DNA of 30,442 nt from an uncultured Lachnospiraceae bacterium (GTDB taxonomy: Bacteria > Bacillota_A > Clostridia > Lachnospirales > Lachnospiraceae), in assembly GCA_910587495.1 (NCBI GenBank), contig CAJUMT010000016.1, forward strand, positions 1-30,442, written 5' to 3'. The translations under genes and the position numbers were made by a program. Positions 8,008 to 17,824 of this stretch are shown here, piece after piece. The notes beneath the pieces were generated by a model that was given only the letters and a program-made list of their open reading frames with translations, ran no database searches and was not told the DNA's origin. Within the stretch, counting starts at the first letter, position 1. Each line of letters opens with the position of its first letter.

Positions 8008-10380
8008 ATGAACCAGAAAGCATTAAAAAAATTAGAATTTGATAAAATCATCCATATATTAACCGGCCATGCCGCCTCTTCCGGCGCCAAAGAGCTCTGC
8101 CAGAACCTTGTGCCTTTTTGTACTTTATCCGAGATTGAACAGGGACAGGCGGAGACGGCAGACGCACTTCGCCGTATCTTACGCAAGGGCGGCTTGTCTT
8201 TTGGCGGTATCCGTGACGTCCGCGGTTCCGTTAAGCGTTTAGAAATCGGCGGTGTTCTCGGCATGGGGGAACTTCTGCAGATCATGTCCCTTTTAGAAAC
8301 CGCCAAAAAAGCAAAACAATATGGAGATCCCGAGTCGGACGAAATAATGAGAGATTCCCTGGATGCTTCTTTTGAACTTTTAGATCCGGTGATTTCTCTA
8401 GCAAATGATATACGCCGCTGCATTTTGTCAGAAGAAGAAATGGCAGACGACGCCAGTCCTGCCCTCTACCAAGTTCGCCGTTCCATGCGGCAGATGAACG
8501 ACAAAGTACACAACACGTTAAATTCCATGGTCAACGGCTCCGCCCGCTCCTACTTACAGGATGCAGTCGTCACCATGCGGGACGGGCGCTACTGCCTGCC
8601 TGTCAAGGCAGAATACAGAGGTCAGGTTCCCGGCATGATCCACGACCAGAGCGCCACTGGCTCTACCCTTTTTATTGAGCCTATGGCCGTAGTAAAGCTA
8701 AATAACGATTTTAAAGAATTGCTCTTAAAAGAACAGCAGGAGATCGAGAAGATCCTGGCAGCTTTAAGCGAAGAAGCCGCCGCCTATATGGAGCTGCTCC
8801 TGGAAGATTACAGGACGCTTGTATACCTTGACTTTGTTTTCGCCAAAGCTATGCTGGCCAAAGAGATGAAAGCCACCAGGCCTTTATTTAACACCGAAGG
8901 CCGGCTGCATATCAAAGACGGGCGTCATCCCTTGTTAGACCCGAAAAAAGTCGTCCCGGTCAATATCTGGCTGGGAAAGGATTTTGATCTTTTGATTGTT
9001 ACCGGCCCTAACACCGGCGGCAAGACGGTTTCCCTTAAAACAGTCGGTCTTTTTACCCTCATGGGGCAGGCAGGACTTCATATTCCGGCCTTTGACCGCT
9101 CGGAGCTGACCGTCTTTGACAGCGTATTTGCCGATATCGGAGATGAACAAAGTATTGAACAGAGCTTAAGTACTTTCTCTTCTCATATGAGTAATATTGT
9201 GTCCATTTTAAAAGAGGCCACGCTTCACTCTCTTGTCCTTTTTGATGAGCTTGGCGCAGGCACAGACCCCACCGAAGGCGCGGCTTTAGCCATTTCTATC
9301 CTGGATCACCTACACAAACAAGGCATCCGGACCATGGCTACCACCCATTACAGCGAGCTTAAGATTTATGCGCTTTCCACCGAAGGCGTGGAAAATGCCT
9401 GCTGCGAATTTAATGTAGAATCCCTGCGCCCCACCTACCGACTTCTGATCGGTATTCCTGGAAAGAGCAATGCTTTTGCTATCTCGTCCCGACTGGGACT
9501 TCCGGATTTCCTTATTGAGGAAGCTAAACAGCAACTAAGCGCCCAGGACGAAAATTTTGAAGACGTGATCTCCGAACTGGAACAAAACCGCGTCACTTTG
9601 GAAAAAGAGCAGGAACAGATCCGCCAGTATAAAGAAGAAATCAAAAGGCTTCGTAACAGCCTAAAGCAAAAGCAGGACCGCATAGACGAGCAAAAAGAAA
9701 AGATCCTGCAAAAAGCCAACGAGCAGGCCAATGCTATCCTGCGGGAAGCAAAGGAATACGCCGACGAAACTATGAAAAATTTCCACAAGTTTGGAAAAGA
9801 ATCCATTTCCGTAAAAGAGATGGAAGAAAACCGCGCCCGGCTTCGTGAGAAGATTAAAGGCACGGAAACCGGCCTTCTCCCCCAGGCTCCGAAACCAAAA
9901 AAGAAAGTAAAAGCCACCACGCTGCATATCGGAGATCGGGTAAAAGTCTTAAGCCTGAACTTAGAAGGCACCGTAAGCACCCTTCCCGGCCCCAAAGGGG
10001 ACTTGTACGTCCAAATGGGTATTCTGCGCTCTCAAGTTAATATAAAAGACCTGGAGTACATCGGAGAAGCCGAACAGCTTTCCTTGGGAAGCGGCGGGTC
10101 CAGAAGCGGCAAGATTAAGATGGCCAAGTCTGCCTCCGTCAGTACGGAGATCAACCTGATCGGTAAGACAGTAGACGAAGCGCTTGCCGAGCTGGATAAG
10201 TATCTGGACGACGCCTATATTGCCCATATGCCCAGTGTGCGGATCGTACATGGAAAGGGTACGGGCGCTTTAAGGAATGCAGTACACCAACATCTGAAAC
10301 GCTGTAAATATGTAAAAACCTACCGGTTGGGCGCTTTCGGAGAAGGCGAAGCCGGCGTCACCATTGCGGAATTTAAATAA
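8008..10380 (+). CDS. mutS2: MutS2 family ATPase/endonuclease
   Basis: 790 residues, normal for MutS2. After the MutS core and clamp helices, the ATPase shows Walker A GPNTGGKT at about 333-340 and Walker B LVLFDELGAGTDP at about 409-421. A long charged coiled coil follows (about 515-625), then a basic KOW-like segment. The C-terminal Smr nuclease domain (about 715-790) contains the VRIVHGKGTGALR motif. Family members suppress homologous recombination or rescue collided ribosomes, depending on species. AGGAGG precedes the ATG at good spacing. It is divergent from the HtrA-like operon and followed after 29 bases by a response regulator on the same strand, so readthrough into the two-component genes is likely. 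Confidence 0.96.
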   Translation: MNQKALKKLEFDKIIHILTGHAASSGAKELCQNLVPFCTLSEIEQGQAETADALRRILRKGGLSFGGIRDVRGSVKRLEIGGVLGMGELLQIMSLLETAKKAKQYGDPESDEIMRDSLDASFELLDPVISLANDIRRCILSEEEMADDASPALYQVRRSMRQMNDKVHNTLNSMVNGSARSYLQDAVVTMRDGRYCLPVKAEYRGQVPGMIHDQSATGSTLFIEPMAVVKLNNDFKELLLKEQQEIEKILAALSEEAAAYMELLLEDYRTLVYLDFVFAKAMLAKEMKATRPLFNTEGRLHIKDGRHPLLDPKKVVPVNIWLGKDFDLLIVTGPNTGGKTVSLKTVGLFTLMGQAGLHIPAFDRSELTVFDSVFADIGDEQSIEQSLSTFSSHMSNIVSILKEATLHSLVLFDELGAGTDPTEGAALAISILDHLHKQGIRTMATTHYSELKIYALSTEGVENACCEFNVESLRPTYRLLIGIPGKSNAFAISSRLGLPDFLIEEAKQQLSAQDENFEDVISELEQNRVTLEKEQEQIRQYKEEIKRLRNSLKQKQDRIDEQKEKILQKANEQANAILREAKEYADETMKNFHKFGKESISVKEMEENRARLREKIKGTETGLLPQAPKPKKKVKATTLHIGDRVKVLSLNLEGTVSTLPGPKGDLYVQMGILRSQVNIKDLEYIGEAEQLSLGSGGSRSGKIKMAKSASVSTEINLIGKTVDEALAELDKYLDDAYIAHMPSVRIVHGKGTGALRNAVHQHLKRCKYVKTYRLGAFGEGEAGVTIAEFK

Positions 10381-10409
10381 GTAACAGACGAAGGAGAATT
10401 ATATACAAT

Positions 10410-11105
10410 ATGGCATCTAAACAGAAAATATTGATTGTTGACGACGACGCGAACATCGCCGAATTGATCTCTTTATATCTGACAAAAGAATTTTATGAAG
10501 TACGGATTGTAGAAGACGGCGAAAGGGCGCTGCAGGTATTCGATACTTTCCAGCCCAACCTGATCCTTTTAGACCTGATGCTTCCAGGCATAGACGGCTA
10601 TCAGGTCTGTCGGGAGATCCGGACCAGATCCAACATCCCCATTATTATGCTGTCCGCCAAAGGCGAAATCTTTGACAAAGTACTGGGACTTGAACTGGGC
10701 GCCGACGATTATATGATCAAACCCTTTGATTCCAAAGAACTGGTAGCCAGAGTAAAAGCTGTTTTGCGCCGCTTCCAGCCAACAAGGCAGGAAGTTCCGC
10801 CCGCTTCCAAACTGGTTCAGTATCCTGACCTGATCATTAATCAGACGAACTACTCTGTCATTTACAGAGGAAAAACAGTAGAAATGCCGCCCAAAGAGCT
10901 GGAACTTCTCTATTTCCTTGCGTCTTCTCCCAACCAGGTATTTACCAGAGAACAGCTTTTAGATCATATCTGGGGCTATGAGTACATTGGAGACACCCGC
11001 ACCGTAGACGTCCATATTAAAAGACTCAGGGAAAAAATCAAAGACCACGAATCCTGGAAGCTGGCAACTGTCTGGGGCATCGGCTACAAATTTGAGGTAA
11101 AATAA
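10410..11105 (+). CDS. OmpR/PhoB-type response regulator
   Basis: 231 residues. The receiver domain has the acidic cluster VDDD near residues 10-13, phosphoacceptor Asp55 (LLDLMLPG), Ser82 and Lys104 (MIKPF). The C-terminal winged helix (about 130-230) ends with the recognition-helix segment DTRTVDVHIKRLREKI and the GIGYKF strand. It is a DNA-binding transcription factor activated by the kinase that follows: its stop codon TAA shares a base with the kinase ATG. AAGGAG lies 13 bases upstream of the ATG, a rather long spacing. Placement right behind mutS2 suggests partial cotranscription. The target genes and signal cannot be read from the sequence. Confidence 0.93.
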   Translation: MASKQKILIVDDDANIAELISLYLTKEFYEVRIVEDGERALQVFDTFQPNLILLDLMLPGIDGYQVCREIRTRSNIPIIMLSAKGEIFDKVLGLELGADDYMIKPFDSKELVARVKAVLRRFQPTRQEVPPASKLVQYPDLIINQTNYSVIYRGKTVEMPPKELELLYFLASSPNQVFTREQLLDHIWGYEYIGDTRTVDVHIKRLREKIKDHESWKLATVWGIGYKFEVK

Positions 11106-12541
11106 TGCATCTGTCCCTTAATGTTAAATACGTCCTTATTTACCTTCTTTTTGGCCTGTTAAGTTTTTTATGTATATCCACTGTCACATCCCATTTGATG
11201 ATGGAAAACACTGTTACTGCGCAGGCATCGGATTTTTATCAGGAAGGGATCTGGCTCTCTGAGCAATATGTAGAGAACTATTTTGCAAAACAGGAAGACA
11301 GAAAAAATCTCGCCGCCATCCGCTCACACCTTAATTCCCTTAGCATCTATCTGGATGCGCGCATTCATTTGATCAGCCGGGAAGGGGATATCATGCTGGA
11401 TACGCAAAGCGACGAGACGCCCAAAGAGCCTCAAAAAATAGAAAATTTCAATCCGGTGCTTCCAAAGGGCAGATATTATACAATAGGAGATTTCTTCGGT
11501 ATGTTTCCTGAAGAAACCTTAAGCGTATTGATCCCGGTATCCCACAATTACCATGTGCGCGGTTATATCGCCATCCACACGCCTATGGCTCTTATCATAG
11601 ATAAAAAAGAAGGATATCTGTTCTCCTTTTATGTAACCAGTATACTTTTAATGGTTCTTGAATTTTTGTTTGCCGCAGTCATCTGGCTAATGGTCATCCT
11701 TCCTCTGCACAGGCTGAGAAAAGCTGCCGGAGAATATGTCCTGGGTCATTACAATACACCTATCTCCATGAAGCGGGAAGACGAGATTGGTTTTCTTTCG
11801 GACACATTGGATTTTATGGCTATGTCTTTGAAAGATTTTGACGAAGATCAGAGGAAATTAATTTCCAATGTATCCCACGATTTCCGTTCTCCCCTTACCT
11901 CTATCAAAGGATATATAGAGGCCATACTGGACGGTACGATTCCTTATGAAATGCAGGAAAAGTATCTGAACATTGTCCTGCGGGAAACCGAGCGCCTGAC
12001 TAAATTAACCAGCGGGCTTTTAACGCTCAATTCCATGGACCCGAAACAAAACCGGCTGTACAAATCCCGTTTTGATATTAATACAGCCATTAAAAATACC
12101 ACTGCCACTTTTGAAGGCACCTGCACTGCCAAACGCGTCTCTGTCGATCTTTTGTTTTCCGACCGGGAATCTTATGTATATGCGGATATGGGCAAAATCC
12201 AACAGGTACTTTACAATCTGATCGACAATGCCATCAAGTTCAGCCGTCCGGATTCGACGATCACTATAGAAACAACGGTGAAGTACGAAAAAATATTTGT
12301 ATCCATCCGGGATACCGGTATCGGCATCCCCAAAGAAAGCTTAAACAAGATCTGGGAGCGTTTTTATAAAACCGACGCCTCCAGGGGCAAAGATAAAAAA
12401 GGAACCGGCTTAGGACTTGCAATTGTAAAAGATATCATAAAAATGCACGAAGAAAATATTAATGTCATCAGTACCGAAGGCGTGGGAACAGAATTTATAT
12501 TTTCTCTTAGCCGTGCAGACGAAGAGACCGCTGCCCAATAA
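11105..12541 (+). CDS. Membrane sensor histidine kinase
   Basis: 478 residues. Membrane segments at about 9-30 and 173-198 bracket an extracytoplasmic sensor domain of roughly 140 residues. A HAMP linker follows (about 199-250), then HisKA with the phosphorylated His258 in NVSHDFRSPLTSIKGY, then a HATPase_c domain: N box LYNLIDNAIKFS, G1 DTGIGIP, F box ERFYKTD, G2 GTGLGLAI. It pairs with the response regulator just upstream through the one-base stop/start overlap. The sensor domain has no motif I recognise, so the signal is unknown. The last codons form part of a transcription terminator. Confidence 0.93.
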   Translation: MHLSLNVKYVLIYLLFGLLSFLCISTVTSHLMMENTVTAQASDFYQEGIWLSEQYVENYFAKQEDRKNLAAIRSHLNSLSIYLDARIHLISREGDIMLDTQSDETPKEPQKIENFNPVLPKGRYYTIGDFFGMFPEETLSVLIPVSHNYHVRGYIAIHTPMALIIDKKEGYLFSFYVTSILLMVLEFLFAAVIWLMVILPLHRLRKAAGEYVLGHYNTPISMKREDEIGFLSDTLDFMAMSLKDFDEDQRKLISNVSHDFRSPLTSIKGYIEAILDGTIPYEMQEKYLNIVLRETERLTKLTSGLLTLNSMDPKQNRLYKSRFDINTAIKNTTATFEGTCTAKRVSVDLLFSDRESYVYADMGKIQQVLYNLIDNAIKFSRPDSTITIETTVKYEKIFVSIRDTGIGIPKESLNKIWERFYKTDASRGKDKKGTGLGLAIVKDIIKMHEENINVISTEGVGTEFIFSLSRADEETAAQ

Positions 12542-12556
12542 GCAGCGGCCTTTTTT
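12528..12556 (+). terminator. Rho-independent terminator of the mutS2/two-component genes
   Basis: A seven-base-pair stem (CCGCTGC at 12528-12534 with GCAGCGG at 12542-12548) is followed by CC and six T. The loop contains the kinase stop codon, so the hairpin overlaps the end of the coding sequence. Confidence 0.85.
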
Positions 12557-12559
12557 GAT

Positions 12560-14845
12560 TTATACCCGATTGTAATTAATCAGGCAGCCTTTTAATATAA
12601 TCTCTCTTTCATCCTCCGTCATCTCACCCAGCCGCAAGGTAAATTCCTGTAATTCATTCTTTACCACATAGGCTTTTATGGTATGTTCGCCCTTTCTTAC
12701 GGCATCCGCAATATCAGGTATGAACAAATAATCCCCATTGGTAAAGGGCAGTTCTCCTTCGTCGATCAAGAACGGAAGCATACCCCAGTTGATCAGGTTG
12801 GAGCGATAGCGCTTAGTAGCATAGCCGTTGGCAATGTTGGCCCATCCACCCAGTACTTTCTGGCAGGATGCCGCCTGCTCACGGGCGGAACCATCCCCCG
12901 GTTTGACAGCAAAGATAGTGCTTCCCACACCCACGTTCGTTCTATCCACATTAGGATAGATTTTGTTGATCGCTTTAAATACCGGTTTTAATTCCGGAAG
13001 CGCCTGGGCGGGGCAATCCCCTGCCTCCACTGCCTTTTGCGCCGTCTGGACTTCCTTTGCGCGGCCCACATATGCAGGATCCTTTCTGGACAAAGTAAAC
13101 TCTGCCAGCCCCAGCGGATTGGAACGATAAGAAGAAGTCTCTCCTGACGGAATCAGCTCGTCCGTTGTAGTCACGGGATCGTGAATCTCAGATACCACTT
13201 TCAAAATCATATACTGCGGCAACGGACTCATGGCGGGCCAGTCTTTAATATTGGGTCCAAAGTGAATCTTTACTTCCGGGTCCGCCACGCCTTTGCTGTC
13301 AAAGACACGGTTTTCATAGATCTGACTGTCAAAGACATATTTGGGATTCTTATATTCCACATCCAGATCCGTGGCAGGCGTCAAATATCCTTTATTGGCC
13401 GCCGTAGCCGCGATGGAACGAGCGTCCATAAGAGCTACCGACGCAATCTGACCGCTCTGGAGTTTGGAGCCTTCCCTGTTAGGAAAGTTCCTGGTAGAAT
13501 GACGGATACTCAAAGCGCCGTTGGACGGCGTATCGCCTGCGCCGAAGCAGGGGCCGCAAAATGCCGTCTTAAGGATTGCGCCGGTCTGCATCAAAGCAGC
13601 TACGGAACCATTCTTCACCAATTCCATATAGACAGGCATGGAAGCCGGATATACGCTTAAAGTAAATGCATCCGAACCGATGCTCTTTCCTTCCAGAATA
13701 TCCGCCGCCGCGCAGATATTTTCAAATCCGCCGCCTGCGCATCCCGCGATGATGCCCTGATCTACATACAATTTTCCATTCCGAACCTTATCTCTTAGAG
13801 AAAAATCTACCGCGTCTCCTAAACTTACTTTTGCCCGTGCCTCGCAGTCTGCCAGAATATCATCAAGGTTCGCGTTCAGCTCCTCGATGGTATAAGCATT
13901 GCTGGGATGGAACGGCATGGCAATCATAGGTTTAATTTTACTTAAGTCTACTTCTATCAGGCCGTCATAGTAAGCTGCTTTACCCGGACGCAGCTCTTTA
14001 TAATCCGATGCCCTTTTATGAATCTCATAAAATTCCTCTATCTTTTCATCGGTCATCCAGATTGAAGACAGACAGGTGGTCTCCGTGGTCATGACGTCAA
14101 CGCCGATTCGGAAATCGGCGCTTAGATTTTTCACGCCGTCCCCGATAAATTCCATCACTTTATTATTCACATAGCCACTTTCAAATACAGCCTTGATAAT
14201 CGCCAGCGCCACATCCTGGGGACCTACGCCTTTTGCGGGCGAGCCGGTTAAATAAACCCCCACCACCTCCGGCATGGGAATATCGTAAGTCTGATTCAGG
14301 AGCTGTTTTACAAGCTCCGGCCCGCCTTCTCCCATGGCCATGGTGCCGAGTGCGCCGTATCTGGTATGGCTGTCAGACCCAAGAATCATCTTGCCGCCTG
14401 CCGCCAGCATCTCCCTGGCGTACTGGTGAATCACCGCCTGGTGCGGAGGCACATAGACCCCGCCGTACTTCTTGGCGCAGGTAAGGCCAAACATATGATC
14501 GTCTTCGTTGATCGTCCCGCCCACGGCACACAGACTGTTGTGGCAGTTCGTCAGCACATAAGGCATGGGGAATTTTTTAAGCCCCGACGCCCTGGCTGTC
14601 TGAATGATCCCCACAAAGGTAATATCATGGGAAGTCAGTTTGTCAAAACGAATTTGAAGCTTCTCCATATTGCCGGACGTATTATGTTCCTTTAAAATTC
14701 CGTAAGCAATGGTCTGCTTCTTTGCGTCTTCTTTGTTAAGAGCGCCCGCCTGGTCTGTAAAAACCGCCGTAGGGCCATCCGAAGAAGCCGGAATGATCTT
14801 TGTCCCGTTAAGGACAAATGCCCCGCCATCGTATAATTTAATCAT
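12560..14845 (-). CDS. Aconitase-family hydratase
   Basis: 761 residues from the ATG at 14845. That start is preferred because GGAGG lies 11 bases upstream and overlaps the earlier in-frame ATG at 14863, which has no ribosome site. The 4Fe-4S cysteines are visible as Cys369 (GCAGGGF) and Cys430/Cys433 (FCGPCFG). Other aconitase landmarks are GSDSHTRYG at about 157-165 and STRNFPNREG. The C-terminal swivel domain carries KRYRSNLINWGMLPF. Overall it resembles the monofunctional hydratase/YbhJ-like branch of the aconitase superfamily at least as much as classical AcnA, which is longer, so citrate-isocitrate conversion is likely but not certain. It has its own strong promoter and stands alone, downstream of a sensor kinase read from the same strand. 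Confidence 0.88.
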   Translation of the reverse strand: MIKLYDGGAFVLNGTKIIPASSDGPTAVFTDQAGALNKEDAKKQTIAYGILKEHNTSGNMEKLQIRFDKLTSHDITFVGIIQTARASGLKKFPMPYVLTNCHNSLCAVGGTINEDDHMFGLTCAKKYGGVYVPPHQAVIHQYAREMLAAGGKMILGSDSHTRYGALGTMAMGEGGPELVKQLLNQTYDIPMPEVVGVYLTGSPAKGVGPQDVALAIIKAVFESGYVNNKVMEFIGDGVKNLSADFRIGVDVMTTETTCLSSIWMTDEKIEEFYEIHKRASDYKELRPGKAAYYDGLIEVDLSKIKPMIAMPFHPSNAYTIEELNANLDDILADCEARAKVSLGDAVDFSLRDKVRNGKLYVDQGIIAGCAGGGFENICAAADILEGKSIGSDAFTLSVYPASMPVYMELVKNGSVAALMQTGAILKTAFCGPCFGAGDTPSNGALSIRHSTRNFPNREGSKLQSGQIASVALMDARSIAATAANKGYLTPATDLDVEYKNPKYVFDSQIYENRVFDSKGVADPEVKIHFGPNIKDWPAMSPLPQYMILKVVSEIHDPVTTTDELIPSGETSSYRSNPLGLAEFTLSRKDPAYVGRAKEVQTAQKAVEAGDCPAQALPELKPVFKAINKIYPNVDRTNVGVGSTIFAVKPGDGSAREQAASCQKVLGGWANIANGYATKRYRSNLINWGMLPFLIDEGELPFTNGDYLFIPDIADAVRKGEHTIKAYVVKNELQEFTLRLGEMTEDEREIILKGCLINYNRV

Positions 14846-14879
14846 ATCTGTTGATACCTCCATTTAAAAACTGTATACA

Positions 14880-14908
14880 ATTATACAATCTAGGTATCTA
14901 TTTTTCAA
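14880..14908 (-). promoter_or_regulatory. Sigma-A promoter of the aconitase-family gene
   Basis: On the minus strand, TTGAAA (14903-14908) and TATAAT (14880-14885) are separated by 17 bases. They lie entirely between the upstream kinase stop and the ribosome site. The -10 lies within two overlapping TATACAAT-like copies when read on the plus strand. Confidence 0.75.
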
Positions 14909-14914
14909 TGCCTT

Positions 14915-16960
14915 TCATTGATTTTTATGATCCGTTTCAGACAGGCCTTCTTCTGTCGCGCAGGGCAGCGTCACCACTACTTTAAACAAATCTCCGTCCA
15001 GAATGATATCAAAAGTACCGCCCTGCAGCTGGGTCAGATCCCTGGCAATGGCAAGCCCTAAGCCGCTTCCTTCTGTGGTGCGGGACTCGTCTCCTCTGAC
15101 AAACCGTTCCATCAGTTCTTCTGCCGTGATGTTCAACTGGCGTTCGGATATATTTTTCATGGATATCGCGGCCTTTTTACCGTCGCAATCCACATCCAGG
15201 TAGACTCTGGTGCCAGGCATGGCGTACTTTTCCACATTGCGGTACAGATTTTCAATGATTCTCCACAATCTGCGGCCATCCGCCTCCACATAAAGCGGCT
15301 CCTGGGGATAATCCGCCATCAACTTTAAGCCTTTAACCGCAAACCGTTCTTCAAATTCACCGCTGGTCTGCATCAGAATTTCCCGCAGGTCAATTTTTTC
15401 GATTTCTAAGGTGATATTACCGGAACTGGCCCGGGACGCCTCCACCAAATCCTCCGTAAGCTGTTTGAGACGCTGGGATTTCTGATCCAGAATATCCAGG
15501 TATTCCTGCGCTTTGTCGTTCTCTATATTTTCCCTTTTCATCAGATCCACATAGTTAATGACGGACGTAAGGGGCGTCTTTAAATCATGGGATACATTGG
15601 TAATTAAATCTGCTTTCATCTGTTCGCTTTTCATCTGCTCTTTCAGGGCTGTTCGAAGACCCTCGCCCAGATCATTGACTGCCTGCGCAATTTGACGGTT
15701 CTCTCCATAAAGCCGCTCGGTAGGGATATGCGTCTTTCCTTCTCCATCCGCCATAGCCTGTACGCCTTCCAAAAGCTTCTGACGCTGTAAGCCTTCCCAC
15801 ACAAGCAGTCCTAATACAGCCAGTTTAAAAAGCAAGAGTGCGGCATTTACAAAAATACCCGTTCCAAACAGCGCGCGGCACAAGGCCTGGATAAATTCAT
15901 ATCCCGCAAAGTAAATGCAGATGCGAAGCACCGTATTGATGTGGGACAAAACCATATAAGCCGCACGGCTTATGTGTTTTGCCAACAGGGCGATCAGGAA
16001 GATACAGGTGACTAGAAGAATAACTCCTCCGATCAAGATTGGTCTAATGTAGGAAGACAAAGCCTCTTTTACATTTTCGTACTCCTTTTCACCCGCTGCC
16101 AGCTGGTCCGCCACCGGAAAGCTTGTGTCAATACCCACATAAAGCTGGTACTCCCCGTCCAGATGAATATTCCATCCGCTTAAAAGCGCGTGGGTATTAT
16201 ACGAGTAGTAATCTCCCACATTCTGCTGCATAACATTGGCTGAGCGGCTGTCAAAAATATAATAACTCCCGAAGCCTTTAAAATATGCTTCCAGCTCTCC
16301 TTGCTGGGTATCTTCTTTCTGGAACTGGGGAACATTTGTCAGCACGTTTCCGCTGCCTAAATCCCACAGCACATATCTTGTATTGACCGCTTCAAAGGAC
16401 CAGGTCTTCTTTGCCGCCTGATAATCTGCCACTTCCTTTTTCAGCGTCTCCACCGTCTCTGTAAGCTGGTTTACGATTACATTATACTCTTCGTCGCAGC
16501 GGTTGGCGTATTCCTGGATACTGTTATAAAAAAGCGGCTTGTATGCCTCCTGCAAAGTATCCATACTAAACGTCATTCCCTTAAGCCCCCACTGATACAA
16601 GTCTCCTAAACTGTAACAGATACCGTTCCCTTTCTCACTCACCGGTATCTCATCGTAGACTTTTCTGGAATCCAGATATTCTCTGAGCCGTATATACCGC
16701 TTTGGCTCATATTCTCCTCCCCGTTCCAGGCGGCTCTGGGCAGATACCACGGTCAGAACATCGTAAATCGCCTCGGAAGCCTCATGCTGGAACTCATCAG
16801 ATTCCAGATAGTCCTTTTCCTGAAGTACATCTTTCCAGGTCTGAAAGCTGGCCCCGATCTTTGCGCCGTTTACCAGACCCCAGGCCAGCATTGCCGCAGC
16901 ACCCAGATTCACAAGCAGGATAAGGCCCGCTATAACTCTTTTATATTTTGACTTTTTCAT
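14915..16960 (-). CDS. Large membrane sensor histidine kinase (VanS-like catalytic core)
   Basis: 681 residues. A membrane segment at about 8-30 is followed by a large extracytoplasmic domain of about 260 residues. Three further hydrophobic stretches follow at about 303-325, 330-355 and 365-392, an unusually complex membrane part. The cytoplasmic core has the phospho-acceptor His458 in NVSHDLKTPLTSVINYV, the N box ENLYRNVEKYA, F-box-like RFVRGDES and G box GSGLGLAIARDL. It is the partner of the response regulator 8 bases upstream. The ATP-binding domain is compact, as in VanS-type clostridial kinases. The ligand is unknown; no known sensor motif was recognised outside the membrane. Confidence 0.9.
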   Translation of the reverse strand: MKKSKYKRVIAGLILLVNLGAAAMLAWGLVNGAKIGASFQTWKDVLQEKDYLESDEFQHEASEAIYDVLTVVSAQSRLERGGEYEPKRYIRLREYLDSRKVYDEIPVSEKGNGICYSLGDLYQWGLKGMTFSMDTLQEAYKPLFYNSIQEYANRCDEEYNVIVNQLTETVETLKKEVADYQAAKKTWSFEAVNTRYVLWDLGSGNVLTNVPQFQKEDTQQGELEAYFKGFGSYYIFDSRSANVMQQNVGDYYSYNTHALLSGWNIHLDGEYQLYVGIDTSFPVADQLAAGEKEYENVKEALSSYIRPILIGGVILLVTCIFLIALLAKHISRAAYMVLSHINTVLRICIYFAGYEFIQALCRALFGTGIFVNAALLLFKLAVLGLLVWEGLQRQKLLEGVQAMADGEGKTHIPTERLYGENRQIAQAVNDLGEGLRTALKEQMKSEQMKADLITNVSHDLKTPLTSVINYVDLMKRENIENDKAQEYLDILDQKSQRLKQLTEDLVEASRASSGNITLEIEKIDLREILMQTSGEFEERFAVKGLKLMADYPQEPLYVEADGRRLWRIIENLYRNVEKYAMPGTRVYLDVDCDGKKAAISMKNISERQLNITAEELMERFVRGDESRTTEGSGLGLAIARDLTQLQGGTFDIILDGDLFKVVVTLPCATEEGLSETDHKNQ

Positions 16961-16968
16961 AATCTTTG

Positions 16969-17655
16969 TTACTCCTTTTCAATCTTGTATCCCACCCCCC
17001 AGACGACTTTCAGATACCTGGGGTCTTTAGGATTAATCTCAATCTTCTCCCGTATGTGACGTATATGCACCGCCACCGTATTATCCCCTCCGAAGGCCTC
17101 CTCGTTCCAGATACTTTCATAAATCTGGGAAATAGAAAATACTCTCCCCGGATTCTGCACCAGTAAAAGCAAAATCCGATATTCAATGGGTGTTAAACGT
17201 ACGACTTCACCATCCACCGTCACCTCTTTTCGCTCGTCGTCCACCACAAGTCCGCCGATGCAAAATACAGGCTTTTCCTCTGCAATGGCTCCCAACTGCG
17301 TATAGCGCCTTAACAAGGATTTCACCCGCGCCGTCAGTTCCAACGGATTAAAAGGTTTTGTAATGTAATCGTCCGCCCCGATATTTAAGCCCAGAATTTT
17401 GTCCACATCTTCCGATTTTGCTGACAAAAAGATGATCGGCACGCTGCTCGTCTCCCGGATTTTCATTGTTGCCCGTATCCCATCTAAATTGGGCATCATA
17501 ATATCAATCAACAGCAAATGTACTTCATTTTCTTTCAGCGCCGCTATGGCTTCCAGACCGTCATAGGCTTTGATAATGTGATAGCCCTCCTGACTTAAAT
17601 AGATTTCGATCGCATCTACGATCGCCCGGTCGTCGTCGCATACCAGTATGTTCAT
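16969..17655 (-). CDS. OmpR/PhoB-type response regulator (VanR-like)
   Basis: 228 residues from the ATG at 17655, chosen because family members begin MNILVCDDD and GGAG lies eight bases upstream. An in-frame ATG at 17679 also has an AGGAG and would add eight residues. Receiver residues are Asp7-Asp9, phosphoacceptor Asp51 (LIDIMMPN), Ser78 and Lys100 (YITKPF). The winged helix shows GDNTVAVHIRHIREKI and GVGYKIE at the end. It forms an operon with the large kinase that follows 8 bases later. Its targets are not evident; the aconitase-family gene lies downstream of the pair but has its own promoter. Confidence 0.93.
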   Translation of the reverse strand: MNILVCDDDRAIVDAIEIYLSQEGYHIIKAYDGLEAIAALKENEVHLLLIDIMMPNLDGIRATMKIRETSSVPIIFLSAKSEDVDKILGLNIGADDYITKPFNPLELTARVKSLLRRYTQLGAIAEEKPVFCIGGLVVDDERKEVTVDGEVVRLTPIEYRILLLLVQNPGRVFSISQIYESIWNEEAFGGDNTVAVHIRHIREKIEINPKDPRYLKVVWGVGYKIEKE

Positions 17656-17773
17656 ATTCCGTTCTCCTTTCTTATCCATAGTTATATCACTCCTTTTTTA
17701 AGATGTAAGATTCAAAGTTATTAAGATTTCATTAAAGTCTATGTAGATTTCTTTACGCACCCCCGCAGCATAT

Positions 17774-17809
17774 AAAAAAACGCCCGCAGGCAGATAGATG
17801 CCGCAGGCG
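17774..17809 (-). terminator. Rho-independent terminator of the M29 aminopeptidase gene
   Basis: Read on the minus strand, CGCCTGCGG (17801-17809) pairs with CTGCGGGCG (17781-17789) over nine pairs, two of them G-U. Seven T follow at 17774-17780. It lies just past the aminopeptidase stop codon at 17825. Confidence 0.85.
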
Positions 17810-17824
17810 CTCTTCCATCAGGGT

